Below are positions 18,492-25,773 of a stretch of 41,934 nucleotides of DNA, one piece after another. The stretch is from positions 1 to 41,934 of the IMG/VR virus record IMGVR_UViG_3300031758_000162; one strand, 5' to 3'. This DNA is from a virus. The position numbers and the translations under genes are program-made. The notes beneath the pieces were generated by a model. That model searched no databases, was not told the origin of the DNA, and was given only the letters and a program-made list of their open reading frames with translations. Within the stretch, counting starts at the first letter, position 1. The number at the start of each line of letters is the position of its first letter.

Positions 18492-18889
18492 GCTGCCTCC
18501 ACGCGCTTCGTCGGCTTACGGACGTTGACTTCCAGCCGGGTGCCGTACATCACGCCACTCGGCACGGACTTGTGCGCATCGATGTAGCCGCGCACAGCCG
18601 TCTTGCTGATGCGCTTCTCAAACATATCATACGCATCATTGTCCTTGACGAACTTCACGACTGCATCCCAATCCTCGACGCTGGCGAAATCGACAGTCGT
18701 CAGGAAGGCCGTGCCGTGGTTGGTTTTGAAGGACGTGACGCCCTGCTCGTCGGCCTTGTTCTTGATCCAAGCTTCGAGCTTGTCGAGCTTGGCGTCAATG
18801 ACGCCGACCTCTTCCTCAAGTTTAGCGCGGATGGCGCTCTTCTCATTGCGGAGCCGCACATACAGTGCGACCACATCGTCCACAGTCAT
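18488..18889 (-). CDS. Gam-like / small coiled-coil phage protein
   Basis: 133 aa. Residues 1-55 are a charged helix with coiled-coil character (RLRNEKSAIRAKLEEEVGVI then DAKLDKLEAWIKNKADE). A compact domain follows (SFKTNHGTAFLTTVDFASVE, DWDAVVKFVKDNDAYDMFEK, RISKTAVRGYI). This arrangement recurs in phage replication clusters and is sometimes called Gam-like after the host-nuclease inhibitor, without proof of that activity. Protection of phage DNA ends is possible, given two nucleases and a helicase upstream. Start: ATG with GAGG about 8 nt before it, six bases after the helicase stop. Confidence 0.5.
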   Translation of the reverse strand: MTVDDVVALYVRLRNEKSAIRAKLEEEVGVIDAKLDKLEAWIKNKADEQGVTSFKTNHGTAFLTTVDFASVEDWDAVVKFVKDNDAYDMFEKRISKTAVRGYIDAHKSVPSGVMYGTRLEVNVRKPTKRVEAA

Positions 18890-18895
18890 GGTCCT

Positions 18896-20446
18896 TTACC
18901 TCGTTGTATCCTGTTGGATCATTTCGAGCAGCAGACCTTGGAGCTTCTGCTTGCTCTGGAGACGGCTGTACATTTTGTACTCCAAGTCCGTAGCTTCGAT
19001 ATGAACCACATTGGATGCGTGCTTCTTACCGATGCGTTCGACACGTCCGTTAGCTTGGACATATTGTTCATTGCTGGTGATCGGCCCGTACCACACGATG
19101 GTTGACGCCGATGTCAGTGTCAGGCCGTGCGCCATGGTAGCCGGGTGTGCGATCAGCACCTGCGGATGCGGCGAGTGCTGGAAGTTCTGGAAGATTTCGT
19201 TGCGCTTGTTGCTGCTGACTTCTCCGTTGACCACGCCTACGGTGTAGTCCTTGCCGATCTCGCGCTCCAACATACGCAGTGTACCCGTCAGCGGCACGAA
19301 CACGATGATCTTGCCGCCCGCCTCTTCGATCACTTCCTTGACGGCATTGATGCGCGGCGAACAATCGAGTTCGATATTCTGACCATCTTCTCCATAAGCA
19401 ACACCGCAGGAAATCTGGATCAGCTTCTGCATCTTGACGGCTTCGTTGACGGCGGTGATCGCGCCCTCCTCGGCCTCGGTGATCAGGTGGCGGATCATAC
19501 GGTCGTAATGCTTGCGCTGATCCGGCGTGAGTTCTACCTGACGAGTTTGGAATACGGTGTCGGGCAGATCGAAACACTCGTCGCGGGTATAGCGGATCGC
19601 CGGGTGCAGCACATGGCGCACGATCTCCACGCTCTCGGGGCGGGGCACCCAAGTGTACTGCCTGATCTTCATCATCACCTGTTCGCGGAAGGCGGTGTAG
19701 GTCTTGGGGATGAACGGGCTATCGACCAGCCGCGCCAGCGCCCACGCATCCGATGGTTCATTCGGTGTCGGGGTTCCGGTCATCAGCCACAGGCGGGTGT
19801 CGGGGTTGCGGGCCATCCAGTTACGGACTTCCTTGAAACGTCTTGTGCTGGGGTTCCGCAGTACAGCAGCTTCGTCCACGATGAGCAAGTCAAACATATC
19901 ATGGCACTCGTCGGCAATGATCCCGAACCCATCATGGTTGATGATGTAGAAGTCGGCCTCGGTCTTGAGCAGCTTCTTGCGGCGCTCTGCGCTACCATGA
20001 AGCACCACGCTCTTGCGTGAGACAAAGTTGGTGAAGACAGCGTCATCCCAGACGCGCTTCAGCGTTGACAGGGGCGACAGGATCAGCACCTTCTTCACCG
20101 CGCCAATCGATATGAGATAGTCAGCCGCCCACAGTGCGCTCTGCGTCTTGCCCGTGCCAATGTCGTTCAGCACGATGGCTTTCTGATTGAGGGTCAGGAA
20201 GGACGCCGTCTGCTTCTGATGGTCATAGGGTTGGAACCGTCCCTGCCAGTCGTAGAAGTGGAGGATGGGAGACGGAACATCGAAGCCCAGAGCTTGCAGG
20301 GCCGATGCCTCTTCGAGCCGCAGCGGAACCACGACCGCTTCGTTACCCTTGATGTTGACTTGTTTGGCGGAAGGAACCGCTTCGAGTACCCGGTGCGGGT
20401 TACTCAGTTTCAGCAGAAGCGCCCTTGCTTTGGGAAGCACCAGCAT
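18896..20446 (-). CDS. SNF2/DEAD-type superfamily 2 helicase
   Basis: 516 aa. The helicase motifs are in order: Q-like YDHQKQTASFL near 74-84, motif I DIGTGKTQSALW (Lys100), motif Ia LILSPLSTLKRVW, motif II LLIVDEAAVLRNPS (Asp191, Glu192), motif III LMTGTPTPNEPSDAWAL, and motif VI QANGRVERIGKKH near 465. The IVDEA.VLRN and TGTPTPN spellings are those of SNF2-related phage helicases. It uses ATP to translocate on DNA, for example in recombination-dependent replication. The start overlaps the VRR-NUC gene by 47 nt and has GAGGA 9 nt upstream, so helicase and nuclease probably work together. Confidence 0.88.
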   Translation of the reverse strand: MLVLPKARALLLKLSNPHRVLEAVPSAKQVNIKGNEAVVVPLRLEEASALQALGFDVPSPILHFYDWQGRFQPYDHQKQTASFLTLNQKAIVLNDIGTGKTQSALWAADYLISIGAVKKVLILSPLSTLKRVWDDAVFTNFVSRKSVVLHGSAERRKKLLKTEADFYIINHDGFGIIADECHDMFDLLIVDEAAVLRNPSTRRFKEVRNWMARNPDTRLWLMTGTPTPNEPSDAWALARLVDSPFIPKTYTAFREQVMMKIRQYTWVPRPESVEIVRHVLHPAIRYTRDECFDLPDTVFQTRQVELTPDQRKHYDRMIRHLITEAEEGAITAVNEAVKMQKLIQISCGVAYGEDGQNIELDCSPRINAVKEVIEEAGGKIIVFVPLTGTLRMLEREIGKDYTVGVVNGEVSSNKRNEIFQNFQHSPHPQVLIAHPATMAHGLTLTSASTIVWYGPITSNEQYVQANGRVERIGKKHASNVVHIEATDLEYKMYSRLQSKQKLQGLLLEMIQQDTTR

Positions 20447-20726
20447 TCAGGTAGTCCTCTAACAGTTTCAATGTTTCAACATCGCAAACGACAAAACACT
20501 TGCCACCAGCGGCTTCGATCTTAGCCATACAGTTGCGCTGCAACTGGGTGGGCTTCTTGGTCCTGTCGGCTTTGACTTCGATGCCTACGAACTGGCCTCG
20601 CACAATCGCCACACGATCAGGAATACCAGCACGTCCGTAAGGTCCAGCTTGTGGGCTGTAGAACCATACCTTGTACTGGTGGAGAAGCTTATCGACCCTA
20701 GCCTTGATCTTTCCCTCTGGTGTCAT
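20400..20726 (-). CDS. VRR-NUC domain nuclease
   Basis: 108 aa, a stand-alone VRR-NUC protein. PEGKIKARVDKLL forms the first helix. AGIPDRV supplies catalytic Asp37, GIEVKA supplies Glu50 and Lys52, and PTQLQRNCMAKIEAAGG is the conserved Q-x-Q helix. VRR-NUC proteins are PD-(D/E)xK nucleases that cut branched or double-stranded DNA. In phages a single-domain form is commonly encoded next to an SNF2 helicase, exactly as here (47-nt overlap). The Shine-Dalgarno sequence is weak. Confidence 0.88.
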   Translation of the reverse strand: MTPEGKIKARVDKLLHQYKVWFYSPQAGPYGRAGIPDRVAIVRGQFVGIEVKADRTKKPTQLQRNCMAKIEAAGGKCFVVCDVETLKLLEDYLNAGASQSKGASAETE

Positions 20727-20758
20727 CGAAGGTAATTCCGGTTTACATCGTTGTCAAG

Positions 20759-21418
20759 TTACTGGGCAGAAGGACACAGGTGTCGTGCAGGGCAGAAACG
20801 GCACAATCCGCTGGGGCGGGCGGGCCAATTATCTGTTTCTACTGACTTTTCTATGCGCTTAATCTGTGTAAGGAGTTTCGTCCACAGTGTTGCGGCATCC
20901 TGTCGCATGTAGACTTCGCGGTCCATGGCCTTGTCCTTCAACCAGACGAAGCCCACGGCGACACGCTCGACCTCTGGGTAGTGCGTGAAGATTTGCAGGG
21001 CATAGAGTTCAAGCTGATCGAAGTCGGGTTTGCGCTTGCCGGTCTTCCAGTCGAGGACCTTTGCATCCTTCTGATTTATTACCAGTACGTCGATCTTCGT
21101 GCGCAGCCATGCGTCATCGTCAGACCATCCGGTGGGCTTGAGTTCGACGTTCAGCGTGAGTTCCTGTTCGACCAGCAGTTCGCCCGCGCCAAGGCTGTCG
21201 ATGATCGCCGTGGTCAATGGCTCGTAGTGCGCCGCCTCCTGCGGAAGCTCGGTGTTCGTCTTGAGGCGGTCCTCCAAGAACTTGTGGATGCGCTCACCAT
21301 GGTGCGTGGCTTCGCTGCCGGGGTCGCTGACCGCCTTCCTGATCCGCTGGTGGTAGTATCTCAGCGGGCAGTTCATGTACATCTTGATGGACGAGTAGGA
21401 GTGGGTCAGCTTGGTCAT
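20759..21418 (-). CDS. Cas4/AddB-like PD-(D/E)xK exonuclease with Fe-S cysteines
   Basis: 219 aa. SYSSIKMYMNCPLRYYHQRI carries Cys17. HHGERIH is the His-containing motif I region, KIDVLV gives Asp110, VLDWKTGK gives Asp123 and Lys125, and QLELYA is the QxxxY helix. CRFCPARHLC near the C-terminus gives Cys206, Cys209 and Cys215. With Cys17 these four match the iron-sulphur pattern of Cas4 and AddB nucleases. Likely role: end-resection or recombination nuclease during phage replication. The gene shares an ATGA overlap with the dCMP deaminase gene and sits 32 nt before the VRR-NUC gene. No CRISPR array is present, so it is not a CRISPR component. Confidence 0.88.
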   Translation of the reverse strand: MTKLTHSYSSIKMYMNCPLRYYHQRIRKAVSDPGSEATHHGERIHKFLEDRLKTNTELPQEAAHYEPLTTAIIDSLGAGELLVEQELTLNVELKPTGWSDDDAWLRTKIDVLVINQKDAKVLDWKTGKRKPDFDQLELYALQIFTHYPEVERVAVGFVWLKDKAMDREVYMRQDAATLWTKLLTQIKRIEKSVETDNWPARPSGLCRFCPARHLCPSAQ

Positions 21419-21837
21419 CGCACTTCAACTCCCGCTTCGAGGAACATCACACGGGCAACGTCGAACTCCTCGTCGGGCATGGAAGTCGTGCCGTTGCCGA
21501 TCACCACCGTGGTGACCCCCGCCTGTATAAGCGAACGCGCACAGCGCGAACAAGGGTGGTGTGTGACGAAGGCGGTGCCGCCCTTGAGCTTGGCCCCCAC
21601 CCGTGCAGCTTGTGCAACCGCGTTCTCCTCGGCATGGCTAGTCCAAAGATATTTTGCAGGACGCTCCATGCGCTCGCTCCTGTCTTGGACGCCACGAGGT
21701 AGGCCGTTGTATCCGGTCGCTGCCACGACCTTGTCCTCGGTCACAACCACGCAGCCGACCTTGGTGCTGGGGTCCTTCGACTTGCTGGCGACAAGCTCAG
21801 CCATCGACATGAAGTAGTCTTTCCAAGACGGGGTCAT
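21415..21837 (-). CDS. Deoxycytidylate (dCMP) deaminase
   Basis: 140 aa. Signature zinc site: TSHAEENAV with His68 and catalytic Glu70, then HHPCSRCARSL with Cys96 and Cys99. KDPSTKVGCVVV and GYNGLPRGV are typical of the dCMP deaminase branch and its allosteric/substrate loop. It converts dCMP to dUMP, feeding dTMP synthesis or altering the phage nucleotide pool. Length is normal for the family. No thymidylate synthase or dUTPase is seen in this window, so the host enzymes or a gene outside the window would complete the route. Both ends overlap neighbours by ATGA. Confidence 0.92.
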   Translation of the reverse strand: MTPSWKDYFMSMAELVASKSKDPSTKVGCVVVTEDKVVAATGYNGLPRGVQDRSERMERPAKYLWTSHAEENAVAQAARVGAKLKGGTAFVTHHPCSRCARSLIQAGVTTVVIGNGTTSMPDEEFDVARVMFLEAGVEVR

Positions 21838-22109
21838 TCGCTTTCCTTTGCTGTGTGATAGGCTTTAATGATTATGTCCCGTGCGACTGTTGCAGGTGGT
21901 TTATCCTGCCTAACAGCTTCGTCCATGATCCACGAGACGATGAACTCAGGGAGCAGCGGCGAGATGACTTGGTTCCATCTCAGCGCCCGCTTGATTGCCA
22001 TCGACACGTTGGGCTTGCTGCACCCCATGATCTTGGCGATCTCGGTGACCGTCTTCTTCTCTACTGTGTAGAGCCTGATGATCTCATCGCGGAGGGACTG
22101 GCGCTTCAT
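21834..22109 (-). CDS. Small helix-turn-helix protein
   Basis: 91 aa. MKRQSLRDEIIRLYTVEKKT then VTEIAKIMGCSKPNVSMAIK is a compact helix-turn-helix of the sigma region 4 / resolvase-like kind, with recognition helix SKPNVSMAIKRAL. The rest is helical (PEFIVSWIMDEAV). The ATG at 22109 was chosen because GGAGGTG lies about 8 nt upstream and the ATGA overlaps the upstream stop. The longer open frame adds 14 residues without such support. Likely a phage regulator; target unknown. Confidence 0.65.
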   Translation of the reverse strand: MKRQSLRDEIIRLYTVEKKTVTEIAKIMGCSKPNVSMAIKRALRWNQVISPLLPEFIVSWIMDEAVRQDKPPATVARDIIIKAYHTAKESE

Positions 22110-22342
22110 AGGGGGAGCACCTCCATGAGTACTGTAGCGACTTTGTCCCACAGCTTGTTGGTGCGGTTCGCGGGTTCGGTAAGTCCGTGAAGGCGCAGGA
22201 CAGATGCGATCTGCCGCAGTTCGTCATGCACCTCGTAAAGCAAGACCAACTCTGCTTTCTCCCGCTTCTCCAACGCGGCGTGCGCCCGCTTCAGATCGTG
22301 GTACTGCGACATGAACTTGCCGAAACTGTTGTGCCCCCTCAC
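22106..22342 (-). CDS. Small helical hypothetical protein, GTG start
   Basis: 78 aa, not recognised. It is mostly helical and charged (HDLKRAHAALEKREKAELVL then LYEVHDELRQIASVLRLHG), suggesting a coiled coil or helical bundle. The start is taken as GTG at 22342, in a GTGA overlap with the upstream stop and with AAGGAG about 9 nt before it. It is one of two small helical proteins between the polymerase and the HTH protein. Its C-terminal LWDKVATVLMEVL resembles the LADKMWEVLKE end of the preceding protein, so the two may be diverged relatives. Confidence 0.6.
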   Translation of the reverse strand: MRGHNSFGKFMSQYHDLKRAHAALEKREKAELVLLYEVHDELRQIASVLRLHGLTEPANRTNKLWDKVATVLMEVLPL

Positions 22343-22518
22343 CGCTCTGTCTCCTTCAGGACTTCCCACATCTTGTCAGCCAAACTGTAGTAGCCCGCGA
22401 CTTTCAGCACACCGATGACCAACGCTAGGCCATTGCGCAGCATGAGTACGTCTGCCTCTGCCTTGCGCAGAGCTTCGCCCAACGCGCGGTTGACGACTTC
22501 GAGATCAGCTTCACTCAC
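22339..22518 (-). CDS. Small helical hypothetical protein, GTG start
   Basis: 59 aa (V-S-E-A-D-L-E-V-V-N...). The start is GTG in a GTGA overlap with the stop of the DNA polymerase gene; the longer upstream frame merely shadows the polymerase. The sequence is one amphipathic helix with a hydrophobic centre (LMLRNGLALVIGVLKVAGYY), then LADKMWEVLKETER. It could be a polymerase-associated or weakly membrane-associated peptide. Function unknown. Confidence 0.6.
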   Translation of the reverse strand: MSEADLEVVNRALGEALRKAEADVLMLRNGLALVIGVLKVAGYYSLADKMWEVLKETER

Positions 22519-24401
22519 TTGGCATCTCCATAGTTGTAGCCAATATCTGCTTCGCAAGCGACAGGGAGGTCCGGTGCCCACGACGGAGGGGTGGACATGC
22601 ACTGCATGATGAACGCCTTGGCTTCCTCGGCCTCGTCCTCATCGACACAGCACACGATCTCGTCATGGACTTGAAGCACGATTTTATACCGCTTCGCAAT
22701 GGCGACCATCTGGCCTGTCACCACGATCCTCGCCAATGCTTGAACTATGTTTTCCGTAACCTTGCCGCCGTAGATGCGCACCCACGGCAGACCATCGCTG
22801 CTGTCGCCTGTCAGTCTGTTGACCACCGCCTTGCGGTAGCTCCTGCCGTCAGCAATGTAGAAGTACCCGTCGCCGCTCTCGCTGGCACGCAACAGCGGAT
22901 AAGTAATAGGCAGTCCACTGGGGAGGATGATGGCGTTGTCTTTGTAGTCGAGCATGGAGCGCATGGGCAGGACCTGCCCGCTGCGCTGACCCACGAGATC
23001 ATCCAGCACGCGCCCGCAACGGTTCCAGAACCCGGCGATGCGGTGGTTCTTGTTGCGGTATAGGTGGACGATGCGCTGCGCATCCCCGGCTTCGATCTCC
23101 ACCTTGATGCCGCCCTGCCCAAGGGCCAGCGTGTCGCGGAACTTGAGGGCACCCATACCGTAGCCCAGTCCAAGGATGCAGGTCTTGCCGACGAAGCGTT
23201 CCACCTTGTCGGCCTTGGTGACCTTCTTGCCATAGACCTCACTGGCGAACTCGGAGTACACGTCACGCCCCTCGCGGAAGGCTTGCAGCAGATCGTTCTG
23301 TTCCGACACCCATGCCACCATACGGGCTTCGATCTGCGAACTGTCGCTGGCGATAAGAACTTTCCCCTTGGGGGCGCAGAGGGATTTGCGCAGGGCACCA
23401 CCGCGAGGGAGGTTCTGGAGGTTCATCTTGTCGCCACCGCTGAAGCGTCCGGTGTGCGCTCCGTAGTAGTTCAGCATGATGGGCAACGAGCCACGATTGG
23501 ATACGCCGATAAGAGACTGAGTACGGGATTGTTCAATGGTGGACTTGACGCCAAGCCGTGCGGCCACGGCGTTCTGCACCCATGGGTCCTCGTGTTCCAG
23601 CAGGGCGGTGAACGCCTTGTCCGTCTTGCTGAAAGCATATGCAGCCTTGCCCGTCTTGGGGCTGACCTTCAATGGTGGGAGAACACCAAGGGTAGAGAGG
23701 AAGTTGGCGAACTTGTCGTTGCTCATCAGCATGGACTTGGCTTCTTCCTCGGTGCAGTCCAGTCCAAGCTGACTGACGAGATCGGTCTTGCGGTTCACCA
23801 CATCGTGAAGGTGCTGGTCGAGCAGCGCCCGGTCCAGTTCAATGGTTGGCTCAGTGTACATGCGCATGGTGATGTCGATCACCCGGAGTTCTTCAGGGGT
23901 GAACCGCCCCTTCATCTTGTGGAACAGCTTGTATGTCAGGTCCACATCGTTGACGCAGTAGGATGCGTAACGCTTAAGTTCTTCTGGCGAGAAGTCATTG
24001 CGGCGCTTGCCCATCGCGTTGATCACTTCGTCGCCCTTCGCGCCCAACTGGTAGTGCGAGACGAGGTTCTTGAGACTGCCGCCGACCGTGACGTTGTGCA
24101 GGGGCCGCGCCATGGAGAGCGTGTCCAGCCAGAGCTTGGGCTGGATGTGGAAATGCCACGACAGGATGGCACCGTCGAAGGCGGTGTTATGGCAGAGGAT
24201 CGCCTTGTTCGTGTAGTTGAGCGACCGCAGAAAGCGACCGGGATCGCTGCCGCTGTACCAGTCAGTCGGATGGTTGTTGACCTTGATGCCCACGCCGATC
24301 ACCTCGAAACGGATGTCGCGCACATAGGCTTCAGTGGTCATCTTCGACAGGGAGTACTCCCGGTCATAGTAGGTTTCAAAGTCAATCGTTACGATGTCCA
24401 T
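22515..24401 (-). CDS. Family A DNA polymerase with 3'-5' exonuclease domain
   Basis: 628 aa. The N-terminal DEDDy exonuclease begins at once: VTIDFETYYD (Asp7, Glu9), CHNTAFDGAIL with its Asp, and YCVNDVDLTYKLF. The polymerase domain has motif A SDSSQIEARMVAW near residue 350, a motif B-like KTCILGLGYGMGALKF, and motif C VLQVHDEIVCC near 575. This is the short, N-terminally trimmed Pol I form common in phages, without a 5' nuclease domain. It would be the replicative polymerase with the primase-helicase. The ATG at 24401 places the DxE motif at the usual distance; an upstream GTG at 24437 is possible. The start overlaps a small membrane-protein gene by 20 nt. Confidence 0.92.
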   Translation of the reverse strand: MDIVTIDFETYYDREYSLSKMTTEAYVRDIRFEVIGVGIKVNNHPTDWYSGSDPGRFLRSLNYTNKAILCHNTAFDGAILSWHFHIQPKLWLDTLSMARPLHNVTVGGSLKNLVSHYQLGAKGDEVINAMGKRRNDFSPEELKRYASYCVNDVDLTYKLFHKMKGRFTPEELRVIDITMRMYTEPTIELDRALLDQHLHDVVNRKTDLVSQLGLDCTEEEAKSMLMSNDKFANFLSTLGVLPPLKVSPKTGKAAYAFSKTDKAFTALLEHEDPWVQNAVAARLGVKSTIEQSRTQSLIGVSNRGSLPIMLNYYGAHTGRFSGGDKMNLQNLPRGGALRKSLCAPKGKVLIASDSSQIEARMVAWVSEQNDLLQAFREGRDVYSEFASEVYGKKVTKADKVERFVGKTCILGLGYGMGALKFRDTLALGQGGIKVEIEAGDAQRIVHLYRNKNHRIAGFWNRCGRVLDDLVGQRSGQVLPMRSMLDYKDNAIILPSGLPITYPLLRASESGDGYFYIADGRSYRKAVVNRLTGDSSDGLPWVRIYGGKVTENIVQALARIVVTGQMVAIAKRYKIVLQVHDEIVCCVDEDEAEEAKAFIMQCMSTPPSWAPDLPVACEADIGYNYGDAK

Positions 24402-24543
24402 CGGGGTCCAGTCCTGTGAGGAGCCTATACCTAACACGCAGTTCAGCGTACTTGTGTTCCATCCGGTCGAGCTTGGTGCGTATGTGGATAAGCATTACCA
24501 CAAAGTACACAGTTGAAGAGAGCAACAAGATCGTCTGCGCCAT
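24382..24543 (-). CDS. 53-aa single-pass membrane protein
   Basis: Read directly from the sequence. It begins at an ATG in a TGATG stop/start overlap and ends 20 nt inside the polymerase gene. Residues 3-21 (QTILLLSSTVYFVVMLIHI) form one transmembrane segment, followed by a charged, basic tail (RTKLDRMEHKYAELRVRYRL, ending DPDGHRND). An N-out, C-in anchor is likely. It belongs to a group of tiny membrane proteins in this operon. Role unknown: holin-like, spanin-like or host-membrane effector are all possible. Confidence 0.65.
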   Translation of the reverse strand: MAQTILLLSSTVYFVVMLIHIRTKLDRMEHKYAELRVRYRLLTGLDPDGHRND

Positions 24544-24854
24544 CACGTCACCATCTTCTTGGTTGCGGCGCGGGTATCGTAGTACGCCTTCAGTATCTCG
24601 GGGTGCGCCCCCTTGAGGAACTCAAGAAGATCAGCCATGGCGGGGATCAGTTCTTCGAGGTCCTTGACACGGGTGCTGAGTTCACTGATCTGCAACTTCG
24701 CCAAGTCACTCCCATCGACGAGCAGGTTGTTGGCTTGCTGTATATGATTTGCCCACTCTTGCAGTTTGTTGGGGAGCACCACGGGGTAGTTGTTCGAGCG
24801 GTAGTCGTTGAACGTGATGCTCTCGCTACCGTACACTTTCAAGTTGGATACCAT
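24543..24854 (-). CDS. Hypothetical helical protein
   Basis: 103 aa, not recognised. The N-terminus has strand-like sequence (NLKVYGSESITFNDYRS). The rest is a long helix with coiled-coil character (NKLQEWANHIQQANNLLVDG then SDLAKLQISELSTRVKDLEE). It ends KKMVT. It is coupled on both sides by TGATG overlaps, upstream with the HicA-like gene and downstream with the membrane-protein gene. No function can be assigned. Confidence 0.6.
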   Translation of the reverse strand: MVSNLKVYGSESITFNDYRSNNYPVVLPNKLQEWANHIQQANNLLVDGSDLAKLQISELSTRVKDLEELIPAMADLLEFLKGAHPEILKAYYDTRAATKKMVT

Positions 24855-25057
24855 CAGCGCATCCTCTTCTTGATGTCGGCCAGCACGAAGTGCGGCCAGT
24901 GCGACTGGCTGCGCGGTGACACGGATACAGTGATCCGTGCGGTTCGTCCTTCGCCGTTGGCGACTGTCACCTTGAAGTGCTTGCCTGTCTCTACGTTGAG
25001 CATCTTATACCCACCGCCTTCGATCACCTTCTTAAGCTGTCGGACTGTCAATGTCAT
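24854..25057 (-). CDS. HicA-like small protein
   Basis: 67 aa. TVRQLKKVIEGGGYKM is a short helix, GKHFKVTVANGEG and ARITVSVSP are strands, and LADIKKRMR is a C-terminal helix. The helix-strand-strand-strand-helix order and the GKHFK segment resemble HicA-type small RNA-binding domains, where the His of G-S/K-H is catalytic. It overlaps the upstream HTH gene by 26 nt, which resembles a toxin-antitoxin pair, but the antitoxin is not HicB-like by eye. In phages such domains are often simple accessory proteins. Confidence 0.45.
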   Translation of the reverse strand: MTLTVRQLKKVIEGGGYKMLNVETGKHFKVTVANGEGRTARITVSVSPRSQSHWPHFVLADIKKRMR

Positions 25058-25298
25058 CGTCGTTCATCCTGATTACGAGCTTACCGCCCAATGCGTTGAT
25101 CACTGCTTCGATGTCGGAGAGCTTGGGATTATTCTCCCCGCTCCTCCACTTTCGCATGGCGCTGGAAGAAACGCCAGAGCGTTGCGCGATGTCCTCCTGA
25201 CTGGCGCGTTGCATATTGGTCTGCTGCCATATCCACCGCACGAAGCGGTGGACGGCCCTACCCTTGGCGGGTTCCTTCGCACGCTGGTAGGCTTTCAT
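25032..25298 (-). CDS. Cro/C1-type helix-turn-helix protein
   Basis: 88 aa. A basic N-terminal arm (MKAYQRAKEPAKGRAVHRFV) is followed by a helix-turn-helix: ASQEDIAQRSGVSSSAMRKW then RSGENNPKLSDIEAVINALG. This is the XRE form with the conserved W-R-x-G-x-x-x-P. The C-terminal strand GGKLVIRMNDDD is typical of small XRE antitoxins and phage regulators. It starts in an ATGA overlap with the 58-aa gene upstream and overlaps the HicA-like gene by 26 nt. Probable DNA-binding regulator. Confidence 0.75.
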   Translation of the reverse strand: MKAYQRAKEPAKGRAVHRFVRWIWQQTNMQRASQEDIAQRSGVSSSAMRKWRSGENNPKLSDIEAVINALGGKLVIRMNDDDIDSPTA

Positions 25299-25471
25299 GG
25301 TATATCTTTCTTCAATACATCCATCCCGACCACAAGTGCCAGCATGGCATTCGTTATCTTCTTATACCGCTTAGAGAAGTCGTCTGTATTCAAGGCGTCC
25401 TTGAGATCGCTGTGTGCATTCATCATGGCGTTGAACGCCATCTCAGCGCGGGTCATCTTCGGGTCAGTCAT
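25295..25471 (-). CDS. 58-aa hypothetical protein
   Basis: Read directly from the sequence: ATG at 25471 in an ATGA overlap with the upstream stop, and a TGA that overlaps the next ATG. The product is helical and Met-rich (MTDPKMTRAEMAFNAMMNAH then SDLKDALNTDDFSKRYKKIT), ending ALVVGMDVLKKDIP. The overlaps on both sides and the lack of any other frame support it as a gene. Function unknown. Confidence 0.65.
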   Translation of the reverse strand: MTDPKMTRAEMAFNAMMNAHSDLKDALNTDDFSKRYKKITNAMLALVVGMDVLKKDIP

Positions 25472-25773
25472 GGTCTGTTATCCTCACCTAGGCCACGCAG
25501 TGTGTAACTCAGAAGAAACAATATGCAGCAGCCAGCGTGGGCAAGGTGCGACAAACCTGTCTCGGGGTCCTTCCCCTCACCCCTCCACCATGCCCACATA
25601 TGGCGCATCAGCGCAGCGAAGGGGCGGTTCCACTTCATACCCTTCTCCCAGTTGCGCTCACCGTACTTGACCGCGCCGAACTGCAAGACCTTCACGATCT
25701 CTTCGATGGCATCACCCGGTAGTAAATCGTATGGTAGCTTGCCGTCATCGAACTTCTTGCCTTCAAGTGTCAC
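25468..25773 (-). CDS. dATP/dGTP diphosphohydrolase-like protein (MazZ-like domain)
   Basis: 101 aa from a GTG start in a GTGA overlap with the upstream stop. KKFDDGKLPYDLLPGDAIEE then IVKVLQFGAVKYGERNWEKG contains the signature F-D-x-G-K, FGAxKYGxxNW. It is followed by ALMRHMWAWWRGEGKDPETG and LSHLAHAGCCILFLL. These match the N-terminal dATP/dGTP pyrophosphohydrolase domain found in phages, a MazG-like all-alpha fold with acidic/His metal ligands. It would hydrolyse purine dNTPs to dNMPs and reshape the nucleotide pool. A related enzyme (MazZ) serves 2-aminoadenine phages, but no PurZ-like gene is visible here. Confidence 0.75.
   Translation of the reverse strand: MTLEGKKFDDGKLPYDLLPGDAIEEIVKVLQFGAVKYGERNWEKGMKWNRPFAALMRHMWAWWRGEGKDPETGLSHLAHAGCCILFLLSYTLRGLGEDNRP

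Noticed and set aside
20759-21418. CRISPR adaptation role for the Cas4-like nuclease
   Set aside because: No repeat-spacer array or other cas gene is present; phage Cas4/AddB-like nucleases usually act in recombination.
23064-24419. 451-aa + strand open frame over the DNA polymerase
   Set aside because: Antisense shadow of the polymerase, whose exonuclease and polymerase motifs are unmistakable.
22515-25773. Full 2-aminoadenine (Z-genome) pathway
   Set aside because: A MazZ-like enzyme and an exonuclease-bearing family A polymerase are present, but no PurZ-like adenylosuccinate synthetase or DatZ-type HD phosphohydrolase is visible.
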